A stretch of DNA of 64,000 nt from Dehalococcoidales bacterium (GTDB taxonomy: Bacteria; Chloroflexota; Dehalococcoidia; Dehalococcoidales; UBA3254): NCBI GenBank assembly GCA_016926695.1, contig JAFGOB010000066.1:1-64000 (forward strand), read 5' to 3'. The notes below the pieces were generated by a model. The model made no database searches and was not told the origin of the DNA. It was given only the letters and a program-made list of their open reading frames with translations. Made by a program: the position numbers and the translations under genes. Positions 26,443 to 35,751 of the stretch are shown in pieces; position 1 is the first letter of the stretch; each line of letters begins with the position of its first letter.

Positions 26443-27249
26443 ATGCAGCAGATTACTAAAAACGTCTACGTTGAGACTGGTTTCGCGGGCTGTAACACCA
26501 GCTTTGTCGTCACCAGCGAAGGTGTTGTGGTGATCGATACGCCCATGATCCCAGATGATGCTAAAAAGTGGCAGCGGGAAGCCGCCAGCCACGGACCGTT
26601 GCGCTATGTCATCAACACTGAACCGCACACCGATCATGCCGCCGGCAACTACTGGTTCGGCTGTACCGTGGCGGCCCATGAGGGCACACGCCAGGAAATG
26701 ACCGGCGCGAGCGTGGAGGACCTTAAGGGTCAACTGAAAATGATGGCCCCAAACTCCCCGCCCGTTGACCCCGGCTTTCGTTATCATCTCCCCGATATTA
26801 CCTTTTCACAGCAAATGACCATTTATCTCGGCCAGCATACTATTCATCTTATTAATATGCCCGGACACACCGCTTCCGAGACAGCCGTATTCATACCTGA
26901 AGAAAAGGTTGCTTTCGCGGGTGATAACCTTAATCTCAATATACCCATTTTTATAAAATCCTTGCCCTATGACTGGCTGGAGTCCCTTAAGCGACTGGGA
27001 GAGCTGGGAGCTGAAACATTTGTTCCCGGACACGGCGATGTTTCAGACCGCAAATGCCTGGCCTTTATGTCCGGTGCGGTACAGTACTTCATTACGTCAG
27101 TCAAGGCGGCGGTTGACAAGGGACTGACCCTGGATGAAACCCTGGCCCAGGTGACCATGGCGGAAAAATACCCTGTCGGAAAAGATCCGATGTTCAGCGG
27201 CATGATCCGCATGAGTGTAACCGACCTTTACCGCTCCCTGAAACAGTAA
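26443..27249 (+). CDS. MBL-fold metallo-hydrolase (268 aa)
   Basis: The metallo-beta-lactamase fold has the metal motif TEPHTDHAAGNYW (HxxDH variant) and further ligands in NMPGHTASETAVF, FAGDNL and FVPGHGDVSD. The first His of the usual HxHxDH is replaced (EPHTDH), so the site is slightly non-standard. Related proteins hydrolyse thioesters or lactones or act in sulfur/aromatic pathways; no specific role can be given. GTGAGG before the ATG at 26443 decides the start over the frame opening at 26431. Confidence 0.8.
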   Translation: MQQITKNVYVETGFAGCNTSFVVTSEGVVVIDTPMIPDDAKKWQREAASHGPLRYVINTEPHTDHAAGNYWFGCTVAAHEGTRQEMTGASVEDLKGQLKMMAPNSPPVDPGFRYHLPDITFSQQMTIYLGQHTIHLINMPGHTASETAVFIPEEKVAFAGDNLNLNIPIFIKSLPYDWLESLKRLGELGAETFVPGHGDVSDRKCLAFMSGAVQYFITSVKAAVDKGLTLDETLAQVTMAEKYPVGKDPMFSGMIRMSVTDLYRSLKQ

Positions 27250-27282
27250 AACCAGTCTTTTTTGTAGGAAAGCGAGTAGGAC

Positions 27283-27309
27283 GGCTGGCAGTTATTACTA
27301 ACGCCAGCC
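27283..27309. terminator. Hairpin between convergent MBL and nudC genes
   Basis: GGCTGGC (27283-27289) pairs with GCCAGCC (27303-27309), extended inwards by GTTA/TAAC. It lies between two converging genes and could serve both. T-rich sequence follows loosely on the right. Confidence 0.5.
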
Positions 27310-27340
27310 ATCTGTTTATCCGGTAGAGGGCTTTCTGGTA

Positions 27341-28180
27341 TTATCCTGAATAATTCTCAACAAACCAGTCTATTATTTCACGCGAGATACTGATTTTGGG
27401 AGGTACTTCGGGTATATTCCCGGCCTCAAACCATCCCGCTGCCGATATTTCTTTGCCGTCCACCTTGATTTCCCCGCTTTCATATTCAGCGATAAAACCG
27501 ATCATCAGCGAGTGAGGAAAAGGCCAGGGCTGGCTTCCGAAATAGCGGATATTTTTTACCTTAATGCCCGTCTCTTCAAAAACCTCCCTTTTTACACATT
27601 CTTCAAGGGTTTCACCCGGTTCGACAAATCCCGCTACGATGGTATACCACTTCCCCGGAAAGGCCGCGTAATGAGATAAAAGGATCTTTTTATCTCTTAC
27701 CACAGCCGTGATTATCGCCGGTGACAGCCTTGGATAGCTGACCAGACCGCAGGAGGGGCATTTCTTAGCCCTTTCTCCCTCAAGATTTTCTGTCTTTTTC
27801 CCGCACCTTCCGCAGTATTGGTGGTCCTGGTCCCAGCCTATAACCTGTACGGCTTTTCCCGCTAAAAGGAAAAGGTCCTCATCCATGAAGTCGTAGACTG
27901 ACCTCAGGTCATTGAAAGACATCCCTGCCGGAGCCGCTGTGCCGGGTTCTAACTCCGCGGCACAGCAAGGATTTCCTTGCAGGGTTCCCAGATATTGAGT
28001 ACGCACTGGCTGAAGATTCAGATCCTTTAAACCGTTTACGAAGGGAATACCGGCTTTATTACTATTCAGCGTCAGAAGCAGTTTATTTGAGCTGAAAATA
28101 AACCAGAAGGCCTTGCCGCCGCTATCGGGTTCGCCGCTGACAGCCGGTATATAGTTCTTGTATATGCTCTCCCTTAACAC
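27341..28180 (-). CDS. nudC: NADH pyrophosphatase NudC (279 aa)
   Basis: Hydrolyses NAD(H) to NMN(H) and AMP and removes NAD caps from RNA. A zinc ribbon (CGRCGKKT and KKCPSCGLVSYPRL) precedes the Nudix box AGFVEPGETLEECVKREVFEETGI. The NudC-specific SQPWPFPHSLM follows it. The frame is open to 28357, but that overlaps the next gene. The GTG at 28180, with AGAGGAAGG upstream, gives a normal family length. It pairs functionally with the CinA-Nudix protein in pyridine-nucleotide turnover. Confidence 0.88.
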   Translation of the reverse strand: MLRESIYKNYIPAVSGEPDSGGKAFWFIFSSNKLLLTLNSNKAGIPFVNGLKDLNLQPVRTQYLGTLQGNPCCAAELEPGTAAPAGMSFNDLRSVYDFMDEDLFLLAGKAVQVIGWDQDHQYCGRCGKKTENLEGERAKKCPSCGLVSYPRLSPAIITAVVRDKKILLSHYAAFPGKWYTIVAGFVEPGETLEECVKREVFEETGIKVKNIRYFGSQPWPFPHSLMIGFIAEYESGEIKVDGKEISAAGWFEAGNIPEVPPKISISREIIDWFVENYSG

Positions 28181-28221
28181 TGTGAATTGTATCCTTCCTC
28201 TTAATATTTTCGAAATAGCGG

Positions 28222-29103
28222 TTAGGCGCTCATAGGTGTGCCGAAAGGACGTATTATGGCAAAGATAAACGGTCTCTCCAGCTTGTTCACGTGCAAAGGT
28301 CCGTGAGGAAACCCCTTCGGCAGCTTGATCAGTGACGGCCTGCTGAAAGAGTGCCACTCCAATTCCTTGCCCATTCCGGTTGCTACCTCGGCGCCGAGGT
28401 CGGTCAGGTCATACGGATTCGTTCCCAGAAAGAGGGCAAATTCATCGTAATAAGGATGAACGTGCGGGTTATCCGGCTTGGGTCCAAACCTGTAAGGCGC
28501 TTTCCTGATGCTTTCATATGACATATTGAAATTTATTTCATCGCTGATGATGTCAACCATGGACCCGCCCGAATCATCCGGATTATCCGGCCCGTAATGC
28601 CACCCGGACTTGCGGTAGAAAGCCAGATGCTGAACGTTCTTGCGGTATTTCGAAGCCCATCCCTGGAAGGGAGATGCCGGCTTGTCCTGGAGTACCGTCG
28701 TGGATTTATACTCTCCGGTAATCGAAATGCGCAGAAAGAAAAACCTCCTGTCCATCCTGATAATATTTGCGGGATAATGAGGCAGTCCTTTGGGAACAAA
28801 GACCGCTGTGGAAGAGGTGATTTTCTGGATTTCCTTTTCCTCTCCCAGGCAAAGCTCAACTTCTCCCCCCAGATCGCTCAGATCAGACATGTCCGACCCC
28901 ATCCAGATCAGGACTTCATTGAAGTCATGTACCACGGATTGCCTGGGTTCGTTCTTTCCGGCTACCCAGTATGTTCCGAAGTCACAGCACACATCCAGAC
29001 CCAGATAATCGCTGGTAATCCTGGTACACTGCCTGAAATCACCCGGTCCATAATCCTGGAAATTGAGACTTTTGATGTAATGTCCGTGCCTGTTTTCCGG
29101 CAT
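28222..29103 (-). CDS. Double cupin-like protein, family X (293 aa)
   Basis: Two copies of one domain. Copy 1 (about residues 58-135) has HDFNEVLIWMG, LGGEVELCLGEE and VFVPKGLPHYP. Copy 2 (about 205-290) has HVHPYYDEFALFLGT, LGAEVATGMGKE and IKLPKGFPHGP. Single-domain relatives are at 30377, 49256 and 57228. The His/Glu...His spacing resembles the metal site of cupins. Copy 1 has lost the first His of HxH, so copy 2 is the more likely metal binder. Function is unknown. It lies just upstream of nudC and is divergent from the TIGR04076-like gene. Confidence 0.65.
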   Translation of the reverse strand: MPENRHGHYIKSLNFQDYGPGDFRQCTRITSDYLGLDVCCDFGTYWVAGKNEPRQSVVHDFNEVLIWMGSDMSDLSDLGGEVELCLGEEKEIQKITSSTAVFVPKGLPHYPANIIRMDRRFFFLRISITGEYKSTTVLQDKPASPFQGWASKYRKNVQHLAFYRKSGWHYGPDNPDDSGGSMVDIISDEINFNMSYESIRKAPYRFGPKPDNPHVHPYYDEFALFLGTNPYDLTDLGAEVATGMGKELEWHSFSRPSLIKLPKGFPHGPLHVNKLERPFIFAIIRPFGTPMSA

Positions 29104-29441
29104 TGTAGCTCCTCCTTTTCATTAAAGCCGATATAAATTATTTCGAAGTGACATACTGCAACAAAACCTGATTGTGTGTTTTATACAAATTCGAAGCTTT
29201 AAACCGGACCATTTTACATTTAACCAAATTATACACCCTATTCCATGGTGCAACAATACAAATACGAACACTTAAAATGTTTTTCCCTTGCTGCTATAAT
29301 AGGGACATAATCGATTGGATAACCCGGTAAAGTCTGCTGGGCGTGGTACCAAAACAAACGCGATTATATACAATACTTTACTATTTATATCGTTCTATAG
29401 TGACGCTGCCTGTTAAAAAAAATTTAAGGGAGTGAAGACGC
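29104..29441. other. Divergent intergenic region, no gene seen
   Basis: AT-rich spacer between the leftward double cupin-like gene and the rightward TIGR04076-like gene. TATAAT at 29295-29300 faces right but has no good -35 partner. No RNA gene or longer repeat was recognised. Confidence 0.4.
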
Positions 29442-30119
29442 ATGTATCTGGTTAAATGTAAACTGATGAAATTTGATGGAGATGAGGAAGCCTTCCCCTG
29501 TCATTTCAGATACGAGATAGGGGATGAGATCTATTATGACGGTGTAAAATTTACCGGACGGGTATGTCCCCACTTGATTATACCCATGATGCCGGTGGTT
29601 TACGGCGTTCACTGCCTGGGGCACAAATATTCCGAAAATATTGCCTTCCGCTACCGCGGCCTGGACGTTAGAGACCCCTCCATGGCGCGCTATGACGGAG
29701 AGGGCTGGAGACCCAGGAAGTCTCCCCCCGAAGCTCTCGTGCAAAAAACGGGGGGAGTATTGCCCCTTGTATCAACCACTCAAAAAGCCAGGGGAGCCCA
29801 TTTTTGTTGCAGTGATAACCGTACACTCGCCCATTTCTCCTGTGAACCTGTGGACCTGAGTGACAGCGAGTTCTGTCAGCCTTTTTACCGCCGGGCTATC
29901 TCCATTCTTGAAAAAATTGAGGCCGAGCCTGGTATTGCGCTGGATGATATACTGAAAAGGTTCAGTGACTTCGAAAAGGAAGAAATTTCACCACCGCTTA
30001 CACCCGTTTTAACCCAGGTCCTCCTGGAGGTACTTTCGGATATGGAGTATATCCGTATAGAGGACTGTCAAGCCCGGGCAACCGGGAAACAGCCTCCCAG
30101 CCGCCCCAGGATCGGTTGA
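29442..30119 (+). CDS. TIGR04076-like N-terminal domain protein (225 aa)
   Basis: The first 70 residues have the layout of TIGR04076 proteins: MYLVKCKLMKFDG, PCHFRYEIGDEIYYDG, then VCPHLIIPMMPVVYG. Residues 85-225 are not recognised; they contain a Cys pair (HFCCSDN) and a helical C terminus (LTPVLTQVLLEVLSDMEYI) resembling a winged-helix-like tail. TIGR04076 has no assigned function. GGGAG lies before the ATG. Assignment is by pattern only. Confidence 0.5.
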   Translation: MYLVKCKLMKFDGDEEAFPCHFRYEIGDEIYYDGVKFTGRVCPHLIIPMMPVVYGVHCLGHKYSENIAFRYRGLDVRDPSMARYDGEGWRPRKSPPEALVQKTGGVLPLVSTTQKARGAHFCCSDNRTLAHFSCEPVDLSDSEFCQPFYRRAISILEKIEAEPGIALDDILKRFSDFEKEEISPPLTPVLTQVLLEVLSDMEYIRIEDCQARATGKQPPSRPRIG

Positions 30120-30138
30120 ACGGCGGCAGCCTGGCAGA

Positions 30139-30324
30139 TCAATCGGACTTTACCCGCTCTTTTATCAGCGGACATTCGTCCTCGGACTCCTGTCCGGAAC
30201 AAGCAGGAATATTGGAGAAGTATGCGTCTCTCTTATGTTTGCCCTTTGCAGACATGCCTGTATATCCGTAATTGCGGACGATGAAGCCCTTCCAGGCTTG
30301 ACATCCATGGTATAATTGTCTCAT
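30139..30324 (-). CDS. Possible small protein (61 aa)
   Basis: A leftward frame in an otherwise empty gap reads like protein (GFIVRNYGYTGMSAKGKHKR and ending GQESEDECPLIKERVKSD). No family is recognised and no clear ribosome-binding site decides the start. It may be spurious. Confidence 0.25.
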   Translation of the reverse strand: MRQLYHGCQAWKGFIVRNYGYTGMSAKGKHKRDAYFSNIPACSGQESEDECPLIKERVKSD

Positions 30325-30376
30325 AAGGCAGTTCGTTTATGTACAACCATTCAGGACATCGAAAAGGAGTTTATTA

Positions 30377-30817
30377 ATGACAGATTCTATTTACAGCCGG
30401 TACTTTCTCGAAAACGCAGTTAAAGAAATCAGCCCTCAGCCTGGCGAATCGATGAAGGCAATAGTCGTCAATCATGAGTCGTGGCCGGGAGTAGACGACA
30501 TAAAGTGTAATTTTGCTTTCATTCCCGTTATGAAACCGGGACTAATGCCGGATCCTCCCCACACGCACGATACGGATGAATTTCTCTACTTCCTTCCGGG
30601 CGATGCCCAGAACATCAATGACTTCCAGGCTGAAATAGAAATTGCTCTGGGAGAACAATGGGAAAAATATGTTATCACAAAGCCAACCGTACTCTATATT
30701 CCAAGAGGCTTACAGCACTGCCCTCTTTACATAAAAAAAGTAAATAAGCCGTTTTTCTTCGGACATATCATGTCATCACCCAAATACGAGAAAACATCGA
30801 ACTCAGACCAAACGTGA
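30377..30817 (+). CDS. Cupin-like family X protein (146 aa)
   Basis: A single domain with PHTHDTDEFLYFLPGD, DFQAEIEIALGE, YIPRGLQHCPLY and KPFFFGHIMSSPKY. HxH, the Glu in DEF and the later His fit a cupin metal site. It is closest in pattern to the protein at 49256. AAAGGAG precedes the ATG by 7 bases. A MarR regulator follows 5 bases downstream, which suggests ligand-responsive control of this gene. Function is unknown. Confidence 0.7.
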   Translation: MTDSIYSRYFLENAVKEISPQPGESMKAIVVNHESWPGVDDIKCNFAFIPVMKPGLMPDPPHTHDTDEFLYFLPGDAQNINDFQAEIEIALGEQWEKYVITKPTVLYIPRGLQHCPLYIKKVNKPFFFGHIMSSPKYEKTSNSDQT

Positions 30818-30822
30818 GATAG

Positions 30823-31287
30823 ATGAAATACGATAAAGTAACCGATTTCTATACCGATGGAGATAAGGATCATGACCTGTTTCTGCTATTCTCGCGGGCT
30901 CGTTACATGGTATTCAGGGCCAGGGAGAAGGAGCTTCAAAAATGCGGAATAACCCCTGAACAATCACAGATCTTGTTTGTTTCGCAGGGTCTTGACGGGC
31001 AGGTGACGCCTGCCGAAATTGCCCGTTTATACCAGCTTAAACGGCATACCGTATCTTCCATGGTTGCGCGCATGGAGAAGATGGGTTACGTTAAAAGGGT
31101 CAGAGACCTGAAAAGAAAGAACATGATCCGGGTTACCATAACCGAAAAAGGCAGACAATACTATGAATCGTCTCTAAAACGTGAGTCCATCCATCGTATA
31201 ATGAATGTTTTGAATGAAAAAGACCGCGACCACTTTATCAAGTGTCTCAAGAAAATAATCACTCGCGCTCAGGAGGAGCCCTTTTAG
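30823..31287 (+). CDS. MarR-family transcriptional regulator (154 aa)
   Basis: Winged-helix regulator: QSQILFVSQGLDGQVTPAEIA, recognition helix TVSSMVARMEKMGYVKRVRD, and the wing with KRKNMIRVTITEKGRQYYE. Length fits MarR. Such proteins usually repress nearby genes and respond to aromatic or other small ligands. It is coupled to the cupin-like gene upstream (5-base gap). A terminator follows. Confidence 0.88.
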   Translation: MKYDKVTDFYTDGDKDHDLFLLFSRARYMVFRAREKELQKCGITPEQSQILFVSQGLDGQVTPAEIARLYQLKRHTVSSMVARMEKMGYVKRVRDLKRKNMIRVTITEKGRQYYESSLKRESIHRIMNVLNEKDRDHFIKCLKKIITRAQEEPF

Positions 31288-31302
31288 CTGAGTAACACCT
31301 CC

Positions 31303-31344
31303 TTTTCCTCTCCCCAAACGCGGGAGAGGACTAAGGGGGCACAA
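31303..31344. repeat. REP-like element, short copy
   Basis: The CCTCTCCC / GGGAGAGG hairpin (31307-31314, 31322-31329) is followed by ACTAAGGGGGCACAA. A longer relative is at 41134-41220 with the same arms and the same GGGGGCACAA tail. Confidence 0.55.
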
Positions 31345-31364
31345 TTGAAATCACCCTCATCAAA

Positions 31365-31391
31365 CTTCTCCCCTCAAGGGAGAAGAATTTT
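31365..31391 (+). terminator. Intrinsic terminator after the MarR gene
   Basis: CTTCTCCC (31365-31372), loop CTCAA, GGGAGAAG (31378-31385), then AATTTTT. It ends the cupin/MarR transcript just before the convergent MYG1-like gene. Confidence 0.75.
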
Positions 31392-31401
31392 TCGATTGTT
31401 G

Positions 31402-32202
31402 CTAACGTTGTACCACTGTCTTACTTAACAGACCGATTAATGCTTCCAGCGGCAGCCGTTCCCTGGTCTTGGCCAGAAAGCCGCTTTTATGGGCAAATTC
31501 TACTTCCGGACAGTCCGAGATCAGTGTAAAGTCCACCGGTGTTCCTTCATACCTGAAAAGACGCCAGCCATTGCCCTGCCTGTCCAAGGATATGATTATA
31601 TCGGGCGGACTTTCACACAGCCTGCGAAACTCTTCGAGTCCGTATGACTCCCTGGTTTCACCTATCGCTGCGGTTATACCCGCTATGGATATCCTCCGGG
31701 CGCTTTTCCAGAAATCTATCTGGTATTTAAGCTTGCGGGCATTCTCTATCAGGAAAATACCGAAAGACCTGAGCAGCGGTAATGAATCTTGAGGTACTGA
31801 GGAAAAAACGTCTGTCAGCCAGTCTTCCACTGGATTGCGGTTTATCAGGTCGTCTCCGGCTCCGAATATTGCGGAGCTTCTAGCCGGACCTATACGGTCA
31901 ACGCTGTCCTTGAACCGCCACCATGGCATCACTGAAAGAGTCTGTTCCAGTCCCAGATACCGGGCCGCCAGAACAAAAGATGCCGGACAGTCCAGTGACT
32001 GATGATGATCGAAATTACGTTTCTCCGGTTCATACCGGTTGCCGGTATCGATTACCCAGACTGCCGGATCCTCCAGCTCCGCTACGGAAGGGTCTCTCCG
32101 CTCAACCCTGAACTCACCGTCTGTATCGACCGCCAGTAACAGGCTGATCGCTGTGACTTCATCAAAATGCGCGTTCCCGGCGTGAGTAACGATCAATTGC
32201 AT
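31402..32202 (-). CDS. MYG1-like metal-dependent hydrolase (266 aa)
   Basis: THAGNAHFDEVTAISLLLAV at the N terminus and VIDTGNRYEPEKRNFDHHQ match the UPF0160/MYG1 family, DHH-related phosphoesterases. The eukaryotic member is an RNA exonuclease. The His/Asp metal ligands are visible (THAGNAHFDE, DHHQ). A GGAGAGG motif inside the tex stop region precedes the ATG at 32202 by 7 bases; a TTG at 32208 overlaps tex. It is translationally linked to tex. Confidence 0.75.
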   Translation of the reverse strand: MQLIVTHAGNAHFDEVTAISLLLAVDTDGEFRVERRDPSVAELEDPAVWVIDTGNRYEPEKRNFDHHQSLDCPASFVLAARYLGLEQTLSVMPWWRFKDSVDRIGPARSSAIFGAGDDLINRNPVEDWLTDVFSSVPQDSLPLLRSFGIFLIENARKLKYQIDFWKSARRISIAGITAAIGETRESYGLEEFRRLCESPPDIIISLDRQGNGWRLFRYEGTPVDFTLISDCPEVEFAHKSGFLAKTRERLPLEALIGLLSKTVVQR

Positions 32203-32204
32203 GT

Positions 32205-34379
32205 TCAATCCTCTCCCGCCGGTACCTTTTCTTCCCGGACTTGGGGTTCTTTAAGCATTGAAAGGACAATACGCCCTCGCTGAACATCGACTTCCACTAC
32301 TGTTACTTCAACTTTTTGCTGTATTTTGACCACTTCCGCTGGATTTTTCACAAACCGTTCCGCCAGTCTGCTGATGTGCACCAGTCCGTCCTGGTGTACG
32401 CCTATATCCACAAAAGCTCCGAAGCTGGTAATATTGGTTACAATCCCTTTAAGCTTCATACCCGCTTTCAGTTGATCGATGCTGTTTATTCCGGCTGTGA
32501 AGTTAAAGACCTCGAATTGTTCTCGTGGGTCCCGGCCCGGTTTTTTAAGCTCCTGTAGAATATCCAGCAGCGTCGGTATGCCGACATCCCCCTCGATGTA
32601 GTTGTCCAAGACGATTTTTCCTCTTACTTCTTCGCTTTCCATCAGCTCCCGCACCGAGCATTTGATATCCCTGGCCATGCGGTTGACAAGTGTATAATTC
32701 TCGGGATGAATGGCGCTGGTATCCAGGGGATTTTCAGAGTCGCGTATGCGCAGGAACCCGGCCGCCTGTTCAAAGGCCTTTTGACCGAGACGGGGTACCT
32801 TTTTCAGTTCCTGTCGGCTTTTAAACGCCCCGTTCTGGTTGCGGTATTCTACAATGTTTTTAGCCAGAGCGGGCCCGATGCCGGAGACATAGGTCAGGAT
32901 CTGCTTGCTGGCGGTATTGACCTCCACCCCTACCCTGTTGACACAGCTTATTACCACATCGTCCAGGCTCTGTTTAAGCCTGCCCTGGTCCACATCATGC
33001 TGGTATTGGCCTACCCCCATGGACTTCGGATCGATCTTTACCAGTTCTGCCAGGGGGTCCATCAATCTCCGTCCGATGGATACCGCACCCCTGACGGTAA
33101 TGTCATAATCAGGGAATTCTTCCCTGGCAACCTCCGATGCGGAATAGATCGAGGCCCCGCTCTCATTTACCATTATCGTAATTATTGAGTCCGGCAAATC
33201 GAGACCGCGGATAAAAGCCTCGGTCTCACGACCGGCGGTACCGTTTCCTATGGCAATAGCTTCAATCTTGAACTTATCGACCATATCCATGACGGCTTTC
33301 CCGGCTTCCTCCGCCAGCTTTTTTGACAAGGTGGGAAATATGGTGGTGTTATACAGTAATTTGCCCTGGGGATCAAGACAGACCACCTTGCAGCCTGTAC
33401 GATAACCCGGGTCAATCGCCATTACGGTGCTGGATCCCAGGGGAGATGCCATAAGCAGCTCATGCAGGTTCTGCCCGAAGATGCGGATAGCCTCGGTATC
33501 AGCCCGTACCTTTATTTCATGGCGGACATCGGTCTCCAGCGAAGGGGCAAGCAGTCTCTGGTAGCTGTCTTCCATTGCCATGATTACCTGGTCGGAACAT
33601 GGATTCCGGCCTTTGATAAAATGCCTGAATAGCAGCGATAAAGCCTTTTCCTCCTCAGGACGGATGCAAAGCTGTAGATATCCCTCAGCTTCACCCCTGA
33701 ATACCGCCAGTATCCTGTGTCCCGGCATTCTGCCTGCGAGTTCATTTACCTCATAATAGTCGCGGTATTTTGTTCCTTCCTCCTCTTTGCCCTTTACCAC
33801 TCTCGATTGTAATATACCCTCATCATAAAAAACCTGCCTGAGCGTTTGGCGGGCGCCGACATCTTCGTTGATCATCTCGGCAATAATGTCCCTCGCGCCG
33901 GCCAGGGCTTCCTCCGTTGAGTTGACTCCTTTTTCTTTATCAATAAAGGCCGCAGCTTCCTGCTCAGGATCGGTCCCGTCGTCCTGTTGCATTATCAGCA
34001 ACGCCAGCGGTTCCAGCCCTTTCTCACGGGCTATGGTAGCCCGGGTACGCCGCTTGGGCCGGTAAGGTAAATAGATATCCTCCAGCGCAGTCAATGTCTC
34101 CGCCGACAGGATCGCCTCTTTCAACTCTTCCGTAAGCAGTTCCCTTTCCTCAAGTGAGTTTAGTATCGCTTCCCGCCGCTTATCCAGTTCAGCCAGTTGG
34201 ACCAGCCGGTCGCGGACTTTTGTGATCACGACCTCATCCAGTGAACCGGTCTTTTCCTTGCGGTAACGTGCGATGAAGGGTACCGAAGCCCCTTCATTTA
34301 TCAGCGATTCAACGGAATCGACCTGCCATGGCTTTATCCCGATTTCACCGGCTATCCGCTCAATATTCGATTCATTCAT
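32205..34379 (-). CDS. tex: Tex/YhgF-family RNA-binding protein (724 aa)
   Basis: Full-length Tex: N-terminal HTH domains (VPFIARYRKEKTGSLDEV), a YqgF/RNase H-like domain (AIDPGYRTGCKVVCLD, IAIGNGTAGRETEAF) and helix-hairpin-helix motifs (YVSGIGPALAKNIVEYR, VPRLGQKAFEQAAGFLRI). The C-terminal S1 domain (MKLKGIVTNITSFGAFVDIG, QDGLVHIS) completes it. Tex takes part in transcription and RNA turnover. The last bases overlap the start region of the MYG1-like gene. The 284 bases downstream of the SDR gene (34380-34663) hold nothing recognisable. Confidence 0.93.
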   Translation of the reverse strand: MNESNIERIAGEIGIKPWQVDSVESLINEGASVPFIARYRKEKTGSLDEVVITKVRDRLVQLAELDKRREAILNSLEERELLTEELKEAILSAETLTALEDIYLPYRPKRRTRATIAREKGLEPLALLIMQQDDGTDPEQEAAAFIDKEKGVNSTEEALAGARDIIAEMINEDVGARQTLRQVFYDEGILQSRVVKGKEEEGTKYRDYYEVNELAGRMPGHRILAVFRGEAEGYLQLCIRPEEEKALSLLFRHFIKGRNPCSDQVIMAMEDSYQRLLAPSLETDVRHEIKVRADTEAIRIFGQNLHELLMASPLGSSTVMAIDPGYRTGCKVVCLDPQGKLLYNTTIFPTLSKKLAEEAGKAVMDMVDKFKIEAIAIGNGTAGRETEAFIRGLDLPDSIITIMVNESGASIYSASEVAREEFPDYDITVRGAVSIGRRLMDPLAELVKIDPKSMGVGQYQHDVDQGRLKQSLDDVVISCVNRVGVEVNTASKQILTYVSGIGPALAKNIVEYRNQNGAFKSRQELKKVPRLGQKAFEQAAGFLRIRDSENPLDTSAIHPENYTLVNRMARDIKCSVRELMESEEVRGKIVLDNYIEGDVGIPTLLDILQELKKPGRDPREQFEVFNFTAGINSIDQLKAGMKLKGIVTNITSFGAFVDIGVHQDGLVHISRLAERFVKNPAEVVKIQQKVEVTVVEVDVQRGRIVLSMLKEPQVREEKVPAGED

Positions 34380-34663
34380 TGCTGCTAACTTCTTTTCTGT
34401 TGATTGTCTGAAACAATTGTCAATTAACCCTCACCTTTAAAACTGACCGGAGGTCTTTCCCTCATAACATAATCACTTTGAAAAGGCAGATGACAGGCAA
34501 GATCAGCCATGACAAATCGGACCGGCGCCTGTCACGATACCTGGTAACTCCTTTTATCAGTCACAAATACCACATACCGGCAGTAACCGCTGGCACCCGG
34601 CATCGAAAATACTCAAAACCGGGCGGTTGCTGCCGGTATACTTCAATTACATCCTTCCAGCTG

Positions 34664-35461
34664 CTACATTACCGACCCGCCTGAAACATGGAAGACCTGT
34701 CCTGTAACATAACCGGTAACATCCGAAGCCATGAAAACAACGGCATTGGCGATATCAGGTGCCGTACCGATTCTTCCCAATGGCATCATTTTGGACATTT
34801 TCTCACTGCTTTCCTTTATTTGCTCCGGCGTCGGAGGCGGCAGCCCTTCCCTCAGTACCGCTCCGAAATTGGTCTTGGCCGGTCCGGGGGCCACACAGTT
34901 TACACGTATACCTGACCCCGCTTCTGTAAAAGCCAGTTGTTTGGTAAAAACATCGATCGCAGCCTTTGAAATGGCATACATACCCACACCCATACTGTAC
35001 TGGTGAGTGCTGCCTGAACCTACATTTACGATAACACCATGCTTTTTATCTTTCATGTAAGGAAGAACAGCCTTGCTGACCAGCATCGTACCGAAAAGGT
35101 TCAGTCTGATCTGCCTTTCCCACATCTCATCCTCTTGAACCTCCAGGGGGGTATTGTCTTTGTGCAAAATAGCTCCGGCTACATTACATAGAATATCTAT
35201 CTTGCCGAATTCATCAATGACCTTTTTCACCATGGCATTGACTTCATCCTTTTTCGTAATGTCCGCCTTGATTGCTATACATTTACTCCCCAGGCCGTTC
35301 ACCGCCGCGGCTGTTTTTTCAACATCTTCCAGGTTGATATCGGTCACGGCCAGGCTTTCACATCCTTCCCTGGCCATGAGAAGAGCTATCTCTTTACCGA
35401 AACCCACCTGGCTTCCAGCTCCAGTTACAAGAGCAACCTTTCCTTTAAAACCCAGGTCCAT
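34664..35461 (-). CDS. Short-chain dehydrogenase/reductase (265 aa)
   Basis: Classical SDR: cofactor motif VTGAGSQVGFG, then NVAGA, catalytic Ser in NVGSGSTHQ, and YAISK with catalytic Tyr and Lys. The C terminus ends GYVTGQVFHVSGGSVM. ACP- and alcohol-type substrates are both possible. An Asp at the end of strand 2 (VTDINLED) favours NAD+ over NADP+. It stands alone, divergent from glnA. Confidence 0.88.
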   Translation of the reverse strand: MDLGFKGKVALVTGAGSQVGFGKEIALLMAREGCESLAVTDINLEDVEKTAAAVNGLGSKCIAIKADITKKDEVNAMVKKVIDEFGKIDILCNVAGAILHKDNTPLEVQEDEMWERQIRLNLFGTMLVSKAVLPYMKDKKHGVIVNVGSGSTHQYSMGVGMYAISKAAIDVFTKQLAFTEAGSGIRVNCVAPGPAKTNFGAVLREGLPPPTPEQIKESSEKMSKMMPLGRIGTAPDIANAVVFMASDVTGYVTGQVFHVSGGSVM

Positions 35462-35566
35462 ATTGCCTCCTCATAATAATTATTTTGTAATTCACTTTAA
35501 AGAAGCTTGTGTTGTTAGAATAGCAGAGTTTTCTAAAGGACTCAAGATTGAAGAGGTATTCGCATT

Positions 35567-35594
35567 TTGCCACGCTATCCTTGTATTATATAAT
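35567..35594 (+). promoter_or_regulatory. Sigma70-type promoter of the glnA cluster
   Basis: TTGCCA (35567-35572), a 16-base spacer and a perfect TATAAT (35589-35594), about 160 bases before the glnA start at 35752. Confidence 0.5.
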
Positions 35595-35751
35595 ATAACT
35601 AAAAACTCGGGAGGGACAAACAGGTACACAATTGCTAAGTTGAATCTTTAAGGTATAAAGGATATGTACCGGGGAACGGTAAAAATGATCTGCCTTTTTA
35701 CCGGCAGGATTAGAGTTGATGTCCTGAGAAAGAGTGAAAACAGGAGAAAAA

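Noticed and set aside
34478..34684. 68-residue rightward frame between tex and the SDR gene
   Set aside because: No homology, no ribosome site, and it runs into the SDR 3' end.
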